Positions 1 to 11,568 of a stretch of 64,000 nt of DNA are shown piece after piece. The stretch is taken from contig CP136066.1 of NCBI GenBank assembly GCA_032622095.1, positions 144,427,559-144,491,558 of the forward strand, given 5' to 3'. The notes below the pieces were generated by a model. That model searched no databases, had not been told where the DNA came from, and saw only the letters and a list, made by a program, of their open reading frames with translations. The translations under genes and the position numbers were made by a program. Every line of letters begins with the position of its first letter. The stretch's first letter is position 1. The stretch is from Siphonodentalium dalli. Its lineage: Eukaryota > Mollusca > Scaphopoda > Gadilida > Siphonodentaliidae.

Positions 1-282
1 TCGTACGATATTGAAATGCCAAATGGCAGAGTGCTTACTCGAAACAGAGTACAAATCAGAGAGGATACGAGTTTGTGCGATGATTCTGGACAGGAAACCG
101 ATGTTTCTCCAGTTATTCCTTCCAGTCACCACGAAACTGGCAGTTCGCAGCCAGTTAAGCCACTTGTGTGTGAGACCCGTGACAAGTTACCACCATTGCC
201 AACTCCTGGAAATGATAACGATTATTATCACACAAGATCAGGGAGAAACGTAAAACTTCCAAAACGATACTCGGATGAGTGA
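1..282 (+). CDS. C-terminal end of a Ty3/gypsy-type pol polyprotein (cut by the window edge)
   Basis: The frame is open from base 1 and stops at 280-282. Its first residues, SYDIEMPNGRVLTRNRVQIR, match the 'S-Y-x-V-x-x-P-x-G-x-x-x-R-R-N-R' tail that follows the integrase core in Ty3/gypsy elements. Its last residues, TRSGRNVKLPKRYSDE, are the 'TRSGRxVKxPxRY' ending also typical of these polyproteins. Protease, RT, RNase H and the integrase core would lie left of the window. A purine tract and an LTR follow at once, as expected for the 3' end of an integrated element. The short LTR would suit the Mag/Steamer-like group common in bivalves, but that assignment is only an inference. Confidence 0.82.
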   Translation, partial: SYDIEMPNGRVLTRNRVQIREDTSLCDDSGQETDVSPVIPSSHHETGSSQPVKPLVCETRDKLPPLPTPGNDNDYYHTRSGRNVKLPKRYSDE

Positions 283-352
283 GCATAATCCAGATTGTGC
301 TAATTTAATTTTAACTGTTTATGTTCAACAGCCTGTTTGTAAAAAAAGGGGA

Positions 353-524
353 TGTTAAATAACTATAACTAACGTTCAGCAAAGGGTGCTGTTTGGAGGA
401 ACCAGTTATTATATTTTATGTTACAATAAATCGACCGCGTGGTTAACGCCATTATATATATATAAGCAACAATCATCTCTTCAACATCTCCACATATAAC
501 TAAGTCCTCCCTCATAATACAACA
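353..524 (+). repeat. 3' LTR of the Ty3/gypsy element, with polypurine tract just upstream
   Basis: A purine run (341-352, AAAAAAAGGGGA) directly precedes a segment that begins TGTT and ends AACA, the usual TG...CA inverted ends. The segment is about 172 bp. It holds an AATAAA at about 426 and a TATATATATAAG stretch at about 453-464, which can serve as poly(A) signal and promoter core. The partner 5' LTR is outside the window, so LTR identity and target duplication cannot be checked here. Confidence 0.7.
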
Positions 525-1004
525 GTTCTCATCTCTGGTACCCTAATTTCTAAATGGGGAAATAATTGATTTCAGGGAAGGAAACTTAGTAAATATTAAT
601 TGTGGCCGTCGATCGATTTGTACCTTTTATATCGCGCCGGAATATACCCGTGGTGTCCAGGAAGTGGTGTCAAGTTCTTACAATATTTGCAGTGAGCGCA
701 TGCTGATAATTAGCTGAACTGATCAATTTCGCATGTTTCCGTGTACTACCACATCCGATCAAACAACATATTAAAACAATACTGCCTGGTTTAAACACAT
801 TTTATTGTTAGCCAACATAGTGTACATTGTTCACAGTATTTTTATTTTTATTATTCACATTTGTGGAACGGCTATTTCACGAAATTGTGTTCATATAGGC
901 GCTTCATAATATACATGCATGCATGGGTGGTCAATTAAATATGTTTTATATATACACAATAAAAGTTATTCATGCGAGTCCGTACGCAATTTTGAACAGG
1001 TGTG
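525..1004. other. No gene seen
   Basis: AT-rich sequence flanking the LTR element. I see no long frame, splice-bounded exon or clear repeat. Confidence 0.5.
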
Positions 1005-1375
1005 TTTTCAGTACTATCCGGAATTCTAACACCCGGAAGACTGCATGTTCCATATAGTTGGCGCAGTGATGCGAAAGGCTCTGTCCCCTAAGGTAGGGTG
1101 GTCAGATATCGACAGTGAGAGAAGCTTCATCCCATATATCAGACCGTTTCTGCATAGCATGACCTTGTTGAATGAAGCTCACCAACTCCTGTATATAGGC
1201 AGGCGCTGTTTTATCGAGAGCTCGAGATGTCAATACCAGTATTTTAAATTTAATTCGGTAACGGACAGGTAGCTAATGCTAATCGCACATCACAAGAGTA
1301 ATGTCTGTCCTCATCGGAACACGCACAACAATCCTTGCAGCAGTTTTCTGAAGCTTTTCCAGCTTTCTCTTCGAC
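1005..1375 (-). pseudogene. Degenerate LINE reverse-transcriptase C-terminal fragment
   Basis: Read on the minus strand across broken frames, the region gives KRKLEKLQKTAARIVVRV, then RIKFKILVLTSRALDKTAP, then a GDRAF-like and APTIWN-like end. This order (LQxxQNxAARLV, RIxFKILLLTxKALxxxAPxYL, GDRAFxxxAPxLWN) is the characteristic tail after the RT domain of CR1/L2-like non-LTR retrotransposons. Stops and frameshifts interrupt it, and only the last third of an RT protein is present. It is a dead, 5'-truncated copy. The exact clade cannot be told from this fragment. Confidence 0.65.
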
Positions 1376-2515
1376 AAACATGAAGGTGGAATGAAAGAAT
1401 GGTTACATCAGGATTTGGCAGTCAGCTTATATGGTACTTATTCTGAGCCACCTCAAACACATGAACTATATATATTGCATCGTGCATGTAACTGCATGTA
1501 GCATGTTGGCAGAAATAGAATGTACACCATTCGATGTATATGAAAGTGTATAGCTCAATAGTAATAGTAATTGTTATTATTAATGAGAATGCACATTACG
1601 ACCCACCCCTCACAAAAGTAAGTGTTGGCATGGTACATTTGGGATATTCAACCGTATTTGATGTTAATCTTTTTTCTTTCTTAGCATGTTTCATAAGGTC
1701 GCAAAAAATGTAGCCTATATTGGTTATAACTAAGGTCAGTGAATATTTACTATGGCTTGAATCTTCCAGTTAATTCTATACACTTTTAAATAAGAGAATA
1801 GATTTAGAACCTTCTAAGTGTATTTTTGCCTCCAAATTGGTATCAAGGCTGCTGAAACATAGGTCTCTTTCAGCTTCAAAGACATGCTGCTTGTTTGAGC
1901 TTTCAGTATAAATCTTTAGAATCGGTCGTTCATTTTTGCGACTTATGATCTGTTTTGAAACAGTTATATAGCCCCGGCAATATGGGACTAAATAACTCTT
2001 CGTGACATACACCAATGTCTACATGGTAGTATATATTTGTATATATATATACGAATCAGAGAATGCAATTTGAATCGAAATAATACCTACATCAAGCATG
2101 ACATAAGTTTCTTTTCGTGAAATGTTGTCCTTCTATCAACGATACTACCATTGCTAACAGGTTAGATAATTACGTTTTCACATGTTAGCTATACATGTAT
2201 GTATTTGGGATAAGGCACCAGTCTGTTCAACAATAGTCACCAAATGCGCGCGCATGCCAATAAACAGACAGAGTGCTCTCAAAAACAATGGCAGACACAG
2301 CATTATAGTTATCAGTGTTCATTCAGAAAGCATTAGTATGCATTTTGAGATGAAACTATGTTATTAGAATGTTCGTTTACTTTCGTGAAGTTGAAACTTT
2401 GACAGATGTTGTCGAATTGCGTGCGCTAGACTGGTACTTCCATGACCCAATTGATCCAGTCGCCCGAATCGTATAGTAATCTGACCATTTTTGCAATCGT
2501 GGATTGCAGAGGTTC
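1376..2515. other. No gene seen
   Basis: AT-rich non-coding sequence. The frames present are short and lack coding character. A (TA)n stretch lies near 2035-2055. Confidence 0.45.
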
Positions 2516-2519
2516 AAAG

Positions 2520-3310
2520 ACAAATATACACACTCTTATAACTAATGTGTATAGAAACGATCACACATCAAATGTGTAAGCCAGGTTAATACACACAGCA
2601 ATGTAGTTTTACATATAAATACATGGACCAATGGCCGTTTTACACATATTGTGTATATTTTGTTGCAGACAATTGTGTCAGAACAATTGTGGTGCCTTCA
2701 GTTTCATATAGTCTTCTGCATGACGGCCATATTGTTCGAGAATCTTTTTCGGAATACAATCTACAGCGACCGTATAGACAAGGAATGTAAGTTCAGAATT
2801 CCGACTTGTGTGTATAGTATTAATGATATATGATGATTTATTTGTTAAAACTGTTATGGACCTGTGGGTATATAGTATTGATGATATATGGATATTTATA
2901 TGTTAAAACTTTCATGGCGTACAATGGTACGTAATATTTTGCTCTGTGATGTGTGAGTTTGTGTTTTAAATGAACAAACCAGTGTCGTGGTGTGGTTGCA
3001 TAATTGTAGTATTACCGTATTACAAAAATCATACAAAATAGTGTAAGGGCAGTAATCGCGGAATACTGAACTTAAATTCTTACAATCTGTATGTGTAATA
3101 ATCTACACACAATGTGTAAGGGATATATGTGGATTTTATGCACACCTTTATGTATAAATGTGTAGAAATTTGCCCATTTATTGTGTAAGAATTGTTACAC
3201 AATTTGTGTACGTACATGAAACTACACAAATATGTTTAAGATAAAAATGAATAATGATTGCGTAGCAGGGCTACACATTTTGTGTAGAAAACCTACATAT
3301 TAGTCATAAG
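2520..3310. repeat. Clusters of short TGTGTA/TACACA inverted motifs around a candidate exon
   Basis: Two clusters (about 2520-2660 and 3090-3310) contain many copies of TGTGTA and its complement TACACA at short, irregular spacing, so the DNA can fold into many small hairpins. The motif is largely absent between the clusters, where a candidate exon lies. The two clusters may be arms of a degenerate palindromic element, but no clean termini are visible. Confidence 0.35.
2669..2786 (+). CDS. Candidate internal exon of an unidentified plus-strand gene
   Basis: The segment is preceded by a T-rich acceptor (gtgtatattttgttgcag) and followed by a consensus donor (gtaagt). It is 118 nt long. The frame entering with two split-codon bases reads NCVRTIVVPSVSYSLLHDG and onward to RPYRQG with no stop, leaving two bases at the donor. 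That phase fits the candidate exon at 5365-5518, which is then also fully open. A second frame is open too, so the reading is not unique. I do not recognise the protein. Confidence 0.38.
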
Positions 3311-5364
3311 AGTGCAGGATCGATGGCTGTTGCGATCAATAACCGTGAAATGTCAATGTCCCTATACAGCGACACATCTGGCATATGTCGTTCATGGTGA
3401 TATTAATTTTCTTTTTCTTTGTTAAGGAAACACAAGATAGGTGGACAGGGGCTGTCAGAGATATTCACGCCTTTTTTTAGCGTAATGGGACCCACACACC
3501 CTTGACCCAATTTGTTTTCCATTTGAGCACGTTTTTCCGATCATTTTCCGATCACTCAACACCCACCCCTTAGAAACATGAACTAATTTTTTCCCTATCA
3601 ACTACCTATTACAGCTTGATGTATGTGATTAGCTATAGTTCGACAAGACAGTCAATTGCTTATGCAACATTTCCATGTATTTTATGTTCGGAGTGACCTA
3701 GACTGGCCTATGCCGGGTGTTTAATAATTTTACAACAATAAATAATCTGCACTGACTGTCTAAAGGCAGTGTTGATGTTAAAATTACATAATCATAATTT
3801 TAAGACCAAAAATAGTTGAAATGTGGTTGAATTATTGTTTTGAGCTGCGGAAAATAATACTTTTGGATTTGTTTTTACCCCCAAGTTATGTGGAAAAATA
3901 AAATAGCAGGAAAATTTCTTGAAACGTTGCTTCCTGTATATATAAAGACTGTATAAATATGTAATTTCGTGTGCTATCCGGTCTGAATGTCAGTTCTGTT
4001 TGGATTGATCATGTATGTAAGGCACGTTCTACTGAGCACTGAATTACATTTGCTGACTCCACCCCAGCATCACATTGGTTGATGTTTAGAGGGGCAGCTG
4101 TCCCCGTTCTCCGGTGCCCCTGTATAACAGAAAAGCCAGTACAGTGGTGTCAGGCGGTTTTCCCCGAGATACCTGCCGATGAGAACAGCGATTTACATTC
4201 AATGTACTTCATTTCCTGTCGGGGTGCATGGCTAATTACTATGCCAGTTACAAGTCAATGAGGGCAGAACATAACGTTTGTTTATTTTACGCAATAACAC
4301 GTTTTGATAGCACCGGACTGAATAAGTTACCAACTAATTTTCTTGATTTCCTGGGTGTAGCCACCGTAGGCAATGGTACTCAATCCCGTTGCGTGTGTTG
4401 GTGCGTCGTGATCGTTGTATTTTCCAGCAACAACAAAAGATTCTATACTTACAAAACTAAACGTGAACTCATGGTTTTCACGGAAACCTAATGCTTTTCG
4501 TCGCATAACTCAGTGAAGTAGAAATAAAAAGCTGTTAGGCCACACGTCCCCCGAATAAGGTGTCTTATTTGACCGATGGCAAGGGCAAGAACTCCGGTAA
4601 AATTCTTTGGACAGAACACAAATTCGAACTTTACATTTATTTTCATGTGAGCAACCATATACTAAATTTGATAACTAAAACTAAAGTGATTATCCGGAAA
4701 CATAAATAATCGGCAAATTATAAGTCGACTATACTATAACTCCGGAAAAAAATTGGCAGACCTCACCATATTCGAACTGTGCCCCGAGCCAATAAGCTCA
4801 CATACCATATATATATATATTGTTTAATTTCATTAATTATCACTGAATATATCAACTGGAGACGGTCTGGGACGCGCTGACGCGCGGCCAGATGGACAGA
4901 CACCGGTTATTTCTATTATAGTCCCTCGACCATGTACACTGCTATGTAGACTGACTCTGGGCGGATCGTTTTGAGTTGACAGCGAGACAACTCTAGATAC
5001 TACACACATGTCACACACCCACATGTCTCCTCTCGCAAGGAAGATATATAATTGTTATGAGCACGGGGATTCCTGTATACAAGGTTGATACTTTTGTTTT
5101 TGTTTTTATTGTTGGGACCCACCAACACGGACACCCGACAGCACCTCCAACGCAAGTTTTTTTTTCCAAAGAGCAGTTTTGATGAAAAACGGTGCAAATA
5201 ATGGGATAAGACAGACAAATGGTGTCTAATGTCTTTAAAAAACACGCGGATGTAATGCCAATTATGTAAGCTTAATGAAAAGCGCTAAAAATCTAAGAAA
5301 ATCACTCAACACTATATAGCTATTTAAAGTTGTCAAAAAATCTTTAGCTTTTATATACCCACAG
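3311..5364. other. No gene seen (possible intron)
   Basis: AT-rich sequence between two candidate plus-strand exons. The short frames here lack splice signals and family resemblance. A (TA)n run lies at about 4806-4820. Confidence 0.4.
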
Positions 5365-5518
5365 GTTACCCGCATCGCCATTATATATGGGACAAAGATG
5401 TGTATGCACCGCACGGCATTCTCTCTGGAATACTGTAGAACACAAGGACACAATACATGTATTCTTTGCGATGGCAAAAACAAGAATCCCGAAATCAAAA
5501 GTTGTTATCTTCACAAAG
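5365..5518 (+). CDS. Candidate internal exon, same plus-strand gene as 2669-2786
   Basis: Bounded by an acceptor (ttatatacccacag) and a strong donor (gtgagtac). The 154-nt segment is open in the phase that follows the 2669-2786 exon: one base completes a codon, then LPASPLYMGQRCVCTARHSL and onward to VVIFTK, ending in phase 0. It is also open in phase 0 as a Cys-rich frame containing CILCDGKNKNPEIKSC, so frame choice rests on the join. No domain is recognised. The consistent phase of the two exons over a 2.6-kb intron is the main support. Confidence 0.38.
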
Positions 5519-5677
5519 GTGAGTACTTGTTTTGTAATAATGAGCAAGTTGTGTTAAATTACTCAACTTTTTATTATACATGTATGAGTAGGTCCTGTAA
5601 GTTACATACCTACCCAAATTAAAGAAGGATATAACACAATAATACAGGAATCTGTATATCTTTCATATTCACACAAT

Positions 5678-6741
5678 TTAAAGCCACATGGCGACTTGCA
5701 CTCCAAACTACAAATAATATTATTCGCTTTTGATTTTTTTCCCTGTATGGAAATAGGTATAGATACATATCTGAACTACCTTTCTACGAGCTTTCTGTAG
5801 CCCATAACAGACGCATTGAAGTAATGGAAAATACAAATATGAACACGGCGTCTGGGTAAAAAAAACAAAAAACAAAAACAACAGCCAGTTGTGCGATATG
5901 GAACAGAAAAGAGCGTTCCGTGTTGTCTATTCCTGGTATGGTATAGAAATAAACAGCGTGTGATTTCTAACGAAAATTTGAAAACGGATGGACGGTATAT
6001 TAAAGGGGTACTGTACACCAATTTCAATAAATTCCCGGTGACAATAGCGATCTAATAAGAATATTATATTATAAAATAACTAATTTGAGTCGACGATGTC
6101 TACTCAAAACGTTCCGGTTAACAGGCTATCGTAAAAGTAAAATTGAATTATTTAATATAAATTCATTTATGGCTGGAGTCATAAAATGGCGAATTATGCC
6201 ATTACGAGTTACCGTTCTTGAAATCGCATCTGCTGCGTGTCTTTTATTGACGACCGTTCGCGAACATTATTGAGTTGCAAACAAAACATGTTACCTGCAA
6301 AAGGAAGGCCCGTTATAACCGATTCGGAAAAAAGGAGAAAGAAACAAGAGTCATAAAGCGTCAAGTACTTTTATAGGGAGTGAGATTGTTCGATGGAAGA
6401 GATTGAATGCATCAATCGAAGCTGTGAGCAATGAACTTCCGGTTCTTCCTGAGACCTGCGTCTTCTCCGGTGAAGGTCAAAAACATGGCGCGTAGTTTCA
6501 AATCGTAATATTTTTCTTTCCAAGATCAATATTTTCTTCGCTAAATTAGGTTTATACGAAACTCATATAACACGAACACAATCTAACTTGAAAGTTATTT
6601 CAATGGGAGTAAAAAAAAACAAATGCCTATCTCTGTGTACAGTACCCCTTTAATATTTCGTGTATTTATCGACCTATCGTATCCGTCCCTACAAATTAAG
6701 AAGACAAAATTTGGGGGTTCGAATGAGCCGTGTCCGTTTAA
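5678..6741. mobile_element. TTAA-flanked MITE, family B copy 1, carrying a nested MITE
   Basis: The ends are TTAA at 5678-5681 and 6738-6741. The sequence is the inverted counterpart of 29696-30121. Its right part (6654-6741) continues the homology exactly after a second element (6000-6653) that sits inside it, so the copy was split by a later TTAA insertion. No coding capacity was seen. Confidence 0.7.
6000..6653. mobile_element. TTAA-flanked MITE, family A (AGGGGTACTGTACAC ends), nested in family B
   Basis: Terminal inverted repeats AGGGGTACTGTACAC and GTGTACAGTACCCCT are perfect and abut TTAA on both sides (6000-6003 and 6650-6653). Removing the element with one TTAA gives a continuous family B sequence as seen at 29.7 kb. 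TTAA specificity suggests mobilisation by a piggyBac-like or Kolobok-like transposase. No transposase gene is present. Confidence 0.75.
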
Positions 6742-7918
6742 AGTACTAGCATAATTAAATAAGCTGACATTGACGTCACTGGAATAATTGAAGGTCAAAT
6801 ACAACAATGGAAACTTTGACACCTGATGGAATGTTCCCAGTACATTTTCCTCTCGTCCTGCAGAGGTCTGACCCACCCCACGATATTGTTTTATAAAAGA
6901 ACAAATATTGGGTACCTCTTGAAACTGGGAGCCCCTTCTCTTGATAATTCTCTCTCTAACTGGTCCAGTTTATAAGCCTGAGCATACATATTCATCTGTA
7001 GTCTTAATTAGTCTTTAGAAATGGATTTGGAATAAAATATTACATGGCATTGGAAACAATATGCGATAAGTTCCATTGAAATATACATGTACATACATTG
7101 ATTATCATTTATACGTTGAATCCCATCCCGATGAAATTAATATACATGTAATTATCTATATAACCATAAAACTAGAGTTCATGTGAAATGGCGATGTACT
7201 CATACCCGCAAACATCACAATGGCAGGAAAATTAGCCCCAAAACGATCAGTTTACACCTTAACATGCTTGTGGTTGGCACGCATAGTTAAACATTCTATT
7301 TCTGATGTGGAATATAGGCACTGTGTTGGTAGATCTCCAGTCGTGTTTTGCAATTCTTGATAGGTGAATGTGCCAATCGACCCATTTAGTTTTCAAAATA
7401 GCGAGTCAAAAGTTTATTCAACTCAGACTTTATCGGCTGATCGATTTCGTCGATGAGTCATGCATGCACTTGTAAATTGGATGTCGAGAGCAACGTAAAC
7501 AAGAAAAAACATGGCACTTTTAAAAAATACCCAATCCGATTTGACTCCATATGCAACTAATATTTTTCAACCTGTTCTCGTGAAAATAAGCAGAATACGG
7601 TCTTATTTTATAAATGCGCTAAATAATCTCAAATTGGTTTTATTTGGAAACTCAAATACGCTCTACATGGGCATAAACACTGGTTATTAAAAAGCCTATA
7701 CGGGATTATTTCGAAATGATATAAGCCCATATTGTGCTTATTTTCACGTGAACAGACTGGATAATAACATGAATAAACCAACTCACAATTGAACGCTTTT
7801 TATAATGTGTTTTCACTTTGGCCTGCGCCGTAAAACGGAATAACGGATATACCGTATACGTCCAGTCTGTGCTGTTTAGACTTATATAATTGAACACATC
7901 ATCTCAGTCATACTCGGA
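6742..7918. other. No gene seen
   Basis: AT-rich non-coding sequence without recognised exons or repeats. Confidence 0.45.
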
Positions 7919-7967
7919 GTTGACCCACATTTATGATGGGGTGACCCCGTCATAAATGTGGGTCAAC
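7919..7967. repeat. Near-perfect 49-bp palindrome
   Basis: The arm GTTGACCCACATTTATGA is followed, after a GGGGTGACCCC centre, by its complement, so almost the whole segment folds into one hairpin. No target duplication is evident. Confidence 0.7.
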
Positions 7968-8617
7968 ATTGGGGTGGACATTACATTTACATGGCAATAT
8001 CCACTCCAGGCAAAATTTCACCCGGTTGGGAATAAGAGTGATGTCGTTTTCTATGCCACACTTACCCCCAGATGGGGAAGAAACTGGCTTGCAAGACAAC
8101 TATGTATGTTTATCCATGCTTTGTATTTAATCTATAATGTATGTTCTTTTGTCAATAAATCATCTCTATCTCTCTATGGATATATTCCCATATGTACTAT
8201 TTTGTCCAATCCCAGATATGCCACGCACCGACAAGTGTGTCCCCAATCGGAAATAGACTCTAAGGGTACGTTCATACACTGACAAGTTTGCACGTATGGT
8301 TTGCAGGCATTTTGTCGTAGAAAACGATATTGTGCCATAATATGAACGCGGAAACAAGCACATAAAGTGCATCTGTACCACAGCTAACTACGTGCGAAGT
8401 AAAATCTCTGTAGTTCCACCTGTAGCGATGCTACCGGAATTTGCCAGTAATCGGAGCGGCTCCGTGCACTACCAAAAACGCACATTGCATTACATAAAAA
8501 GCACAAAGCACACTATACTGAATTTGAGAACCCCCTTCTCCGCTCATGGCTATGGATATATATATATTGTTTATTGTAATCCTATTATGTTTTTGTATCA
8601 TGTTTGGTAAAATATAT

Positions 8618-9203
8618 ACCTTACTCGTATTTAAATTCGCGCAGTACTATTGTTCGCGCACCCATCGGTGTGCGAATTTAAAACTGAGCGAAAAATAGTA
8701 CGACCCCCACAAGTTTAATCTAAACCACAGTCCATATGAAACATAAGAGTGCTATGTTGCTGAGTTTACATATACTATGAACGGTTGAATAAACAATTAC
8801 GCCTATACATGTTGGTATATAGTTGCATTCGGTCAACCTCTATCAAGACCATTGCTCACAATGCCAAGCGACAAATTATGGTAACATAGACATGTTGAAA
8901 TTCTGGTACAAGAAATACTAATATTCCAGGTCGCCACAAACTTTATGATGTATGTAGTTACTAGTTTACTGTCTACACGATGTCAATCTGCCGCGATTGT
9001 GTTTAATGTACACATATACTATCTGCAGCAATGACTAATAACCCAACTGTCATCAGCTCCAATATATATGAAAACATCACAGAAATATTACGAAAATATT
9101 TTTGTCAGTTTTGAATTCGCGCAGCTATAGATGCGCGAATTTAAAGTGCGCGAATTCAAAACTGAGCGAAAAATAGTACTGTGCGAATTTAAATAAGTGA
9201 GGT
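8618..9203. mobile_element. MITE-like element with ATTTAAATTCGCGCAGTACTAT-type inverted ends
   Basis: The left end (ACCTTACTCGTATTTAAATT, then GCGCAGTACTATT) and the complement of the right end (ACCTCACTTATTTAAATT, then CGCACAGTACTATT) are inverted copies. A motif 'actgagcgaaaaatagtac' occurs near each end. About 400 bp of unrelated AT-rich DNA lies between. The target duplication is uncertain. Confidence 0.5.
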
Positions 9204-9583
9204 GTATATCCTTCTTTGGCGGTAAACTATCTCACGGCTGATATTTTTAGACATTTTTAATGAAGTTCGATTTTTTTTACTTTAAACATATTTCAATATA
9301 TCTGAAAAATATATTTAAAAATACAAACGGACTGAGGCACAAGTTTTTACAATTTACATGGAGACTCGCTCCTGATATATTTAAAACAAATACATTAAAA
9401 TTACAAGATAGCAGAAATGTTTAGCAATGGATGTGGAATACAGAGTGTGTGAGTATTATGTAGATGGTATATATATAGTCAGTAATGAGACATTTTTATT
9501 TTTGTTTTAAAAATCAAATGATTCGATTAAGGTTGCTAAAAACGCTTTGTATTAGCTATAGTTAAAGTTGATGTTCGACTTAC

Positions 9584-9771
9584 CTGAGGAAATTTATTCC
9601 ATCCTCCGTATGGTACACGAGAAGACAATGAATAAACTATCTTCATGTTTCTCGTGGATTTCGAAGCTTTGGTGGGCAGCGGTCTGTTCCAGCGAATTTC
9701 CAAATCATTTGAATTTTTATATTTCCTTGTGGGTACTTCTGCAAAAATCCACTCCCTACCTTTTTCTGACA
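9584..9771 (-). CDS. Exon 4 (of those seen) of an anosmin-like gene: fibronectin-III-like segment
   Basis: Minus strand: acceptor tcttttcag before 9771 and donor GTAAGT after 9584. Length is 188 nt, entering with two bases that complete a codon and leaving in phase 0. The peptide runs SEKGREWIFAEVP, then NDLEIRWNRPLP, then MKIVYSLSSRVPYGGWNKF. The pattern L-x-I-x-W ... Y-x-L ... W is that of strands B to C' of a fibronectin type III domain. In anosmin-1 an FN3 domain follows the WAP domain at this place. The entry phase matches the exon at 11340-11415. The rest of the FN3 domain must lie in exons below 9584, which I could not identify. The alternative frame (CQKKVGSGF...) hits a stop before the donor. 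Confidence 0.6.
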
Positions 9772-10392
9772 CTGAAAAGATAAGATATGGTAAATTATAT
9801 TTATAGTAGGTGTGAAACATGCTATAAAAAAGAATAAAAACACCGACTAAACGATCAGTGCATCCTTTATATGTTCAATGATACCGGTTATCAGACTTTC
9901 AACACATTATATTCGTTTCTGTTCTGTCAAGTTCTAGATTGTTAAATGTCATATGTGTACTCCAATTGCTTGAGAGAGAAAAATAGCAATATTCATTCGT
10001 AGCACTGACTATGGAAAAGTATATATGAAGTAAACCCAGATACATCGTTGCGTTGTGTTGTGTTCAGACGGACCAACAGAAACAAAGATAACAAATGAAC
10101 ATAAATTCCGAGCCTGAAATGGTTGCCACGGTATTGATATAGCCAGCGTAGTGACCTGGGGTTTGTTGCGGGGTGTTCAATTAGAATTTTAAAATGCACC
10201 GCCTTGAAGACAAAATTCACAACTCTAGGAAATCACAATTGCATCCCATTGGGTTGGATCTTTCCAACTGCAACATGATCATCAAACTTTCCAACTTATC
10301 TAAAATTCCAATCTAACTAGCAATGCGGTTTGCAAATTGATGGGATATTAGTCTACAATTTTGAAAGTGAAAACTAAGTTAATGCGGAAAAC
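9772..10392. other. Intron sequence; no separate feature
   Basis: AT-rich. A remnant of a dispersed repeat with 'gggttggatctttccaactg' lies at about 10250, resembling the sequence at 22.6 kb and 27.3-27.8 kb. Confidence 0.4.
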
Positions 10393-10773
10393 TTAAGATA
10401 CATAATCCGAATTAACACTCCTAAATTACTATTTCTTTAATTTTGGGGGTAAAACATATTTTATTCGAGTCGAGGAACCCAACCATTAAAGCTCAGTTAT
10501 CAGATATCGATTTTTGAAATCTGTTATTTTTCACCACCTGGACTATATTCGACGAGCCAACCGACATACTCTCGATACCCATTTGCGTTGAACAAAATGT
10601 TGATATATAACACGTCTTGGACAATTTTATACTAGAGTTGACAGTGGTTAGCATTATGTTTCGGTAATTAATCGATTTTGAAAACTAAGGCTTCTTTTGA
10701 ATAAATGTTGTTGTTATTGGAATCTGATGATACGGGACCATCGAATCGGATTGACAGAATTGTGTACCTTTAA
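10393..10773. mobile_element. TTAA-flanked MITE, family C copy 1
   Basis: TTAA at both ends (10393-10396, 10770-10773). The left end is TTAAGATACATAATCCG and the right end TGTGTACCTTTAA. Internal landmarks ('aaattactatttctttaa', 'cgagtcgaggaaccca', 'gttgacagtggttagcat', then a GTT run) recur in the same order at 26.1, 36.1 and 61.5 kb (the last inverted). Non-coding. Confidence 0.65.
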
Positions 10774-10949
10774 CTATCAGCACAACTTCAACTTATGTTT
10801 GGTATGAAATTTCCAACTTTTTTTGTTGTTGTTGTTGTTCTGACATGGAATGTCCATCTCATGTTGATTCAGGTATGAACTTTTCCAAGTGTTTGAAAAT
10901 ATTTGACCACATATTGGTGGTGAGGTACCCACCCCAGTTGCCATGTCCA

Positions 10950-11281
10950 TTAAATGGGGACTGTACCCTAAGTCCGGCCAATTATGGGACCATCTCCTTT
11001 TATACTCAACAAAATATATATGCAACAAAATAATGAATTTGAGCCAAGGATGAGTGCAAAATACCCCATGTACTATATGAACGATGCAAACATAGTAATT
11101 ATAATGAAAATGAATTTATGACTCCAGTCATAAATTCATTTTCATTATAATTACCATGTTGTTTCATAGAGTACATGAGTGTATTTTTGCACTAATCCAT
11201 TCATTTGTTACATACATTTTGTTGAGTATATAAGGATATGGTCCCATAAATGGCCGGATTTAGTGTACAGTATCCCGTTAA
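10950..11281. mobile_element. TTAA-flanked snapback MITE, family D
   Basis: The element is one long inverted repeat: 'ggccaattatgggacc' near the left end mirrors 'ggtcccataaatggcc' near the right. The centre is a nearly perfect hairpin around 11135 (TTATGACTCCAGTCATAA). TTAA lies at 10950-10953 and 11278-11281. A second, partial copy is at about 17600-17815. Confidence 0.7.
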
Positions 11282-11339
11282 TGTAGGGCAGCTCATTTCT
11301 CGCAACAAAGTAGTTTCTCCCCATGTCAATATATTGTAC

Positions 11340-11415
11340 CTTCTATAATGTGTACGTAATACGCACCCTTTGGCGTGTTTGTTTTGAATCTGCAAGCAAC
11401 ACGACATCCTCTGTC
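11340..11415 (-). CDS. Exon 3 (of those seen) of the anosmin-like gene: end of the Cys-rich/WAP-like region
   Basis: Minus strand: strong acceptor (tttatttctattctag) before 11415, and a weaker donor (GTACAA) after 11340. The 76 nt enter in phase 0 and leave in phase 1, exactly what is needed between the 17898-17978 exon (leaves in phase 0) and the 9584-9771 exon (needs phase 1). The peptide is DRGCRVACRFKTNTPKGAYY and on to VHIIE. Joined to exon 2 it gives KKC-DRGC-RVAC, comparable with the KCC...GC...C end of a WAP domain such as that of anosmin-1. The weak donor is the main doubt. Confidence 0.5.
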
Positions 11416-11568
11416 CTAGAATAGAAATAAATTATCGTACAGTTGACCTGAATTCATATTCAATACTCGTTCCGTTATCAACATAAGATTATTAGTCTAA
11501 GATTTAGAAGTCGGCCAATATATTTGACGACCCCACTCCGGACCACCCATACCATAAATAAATTATAC

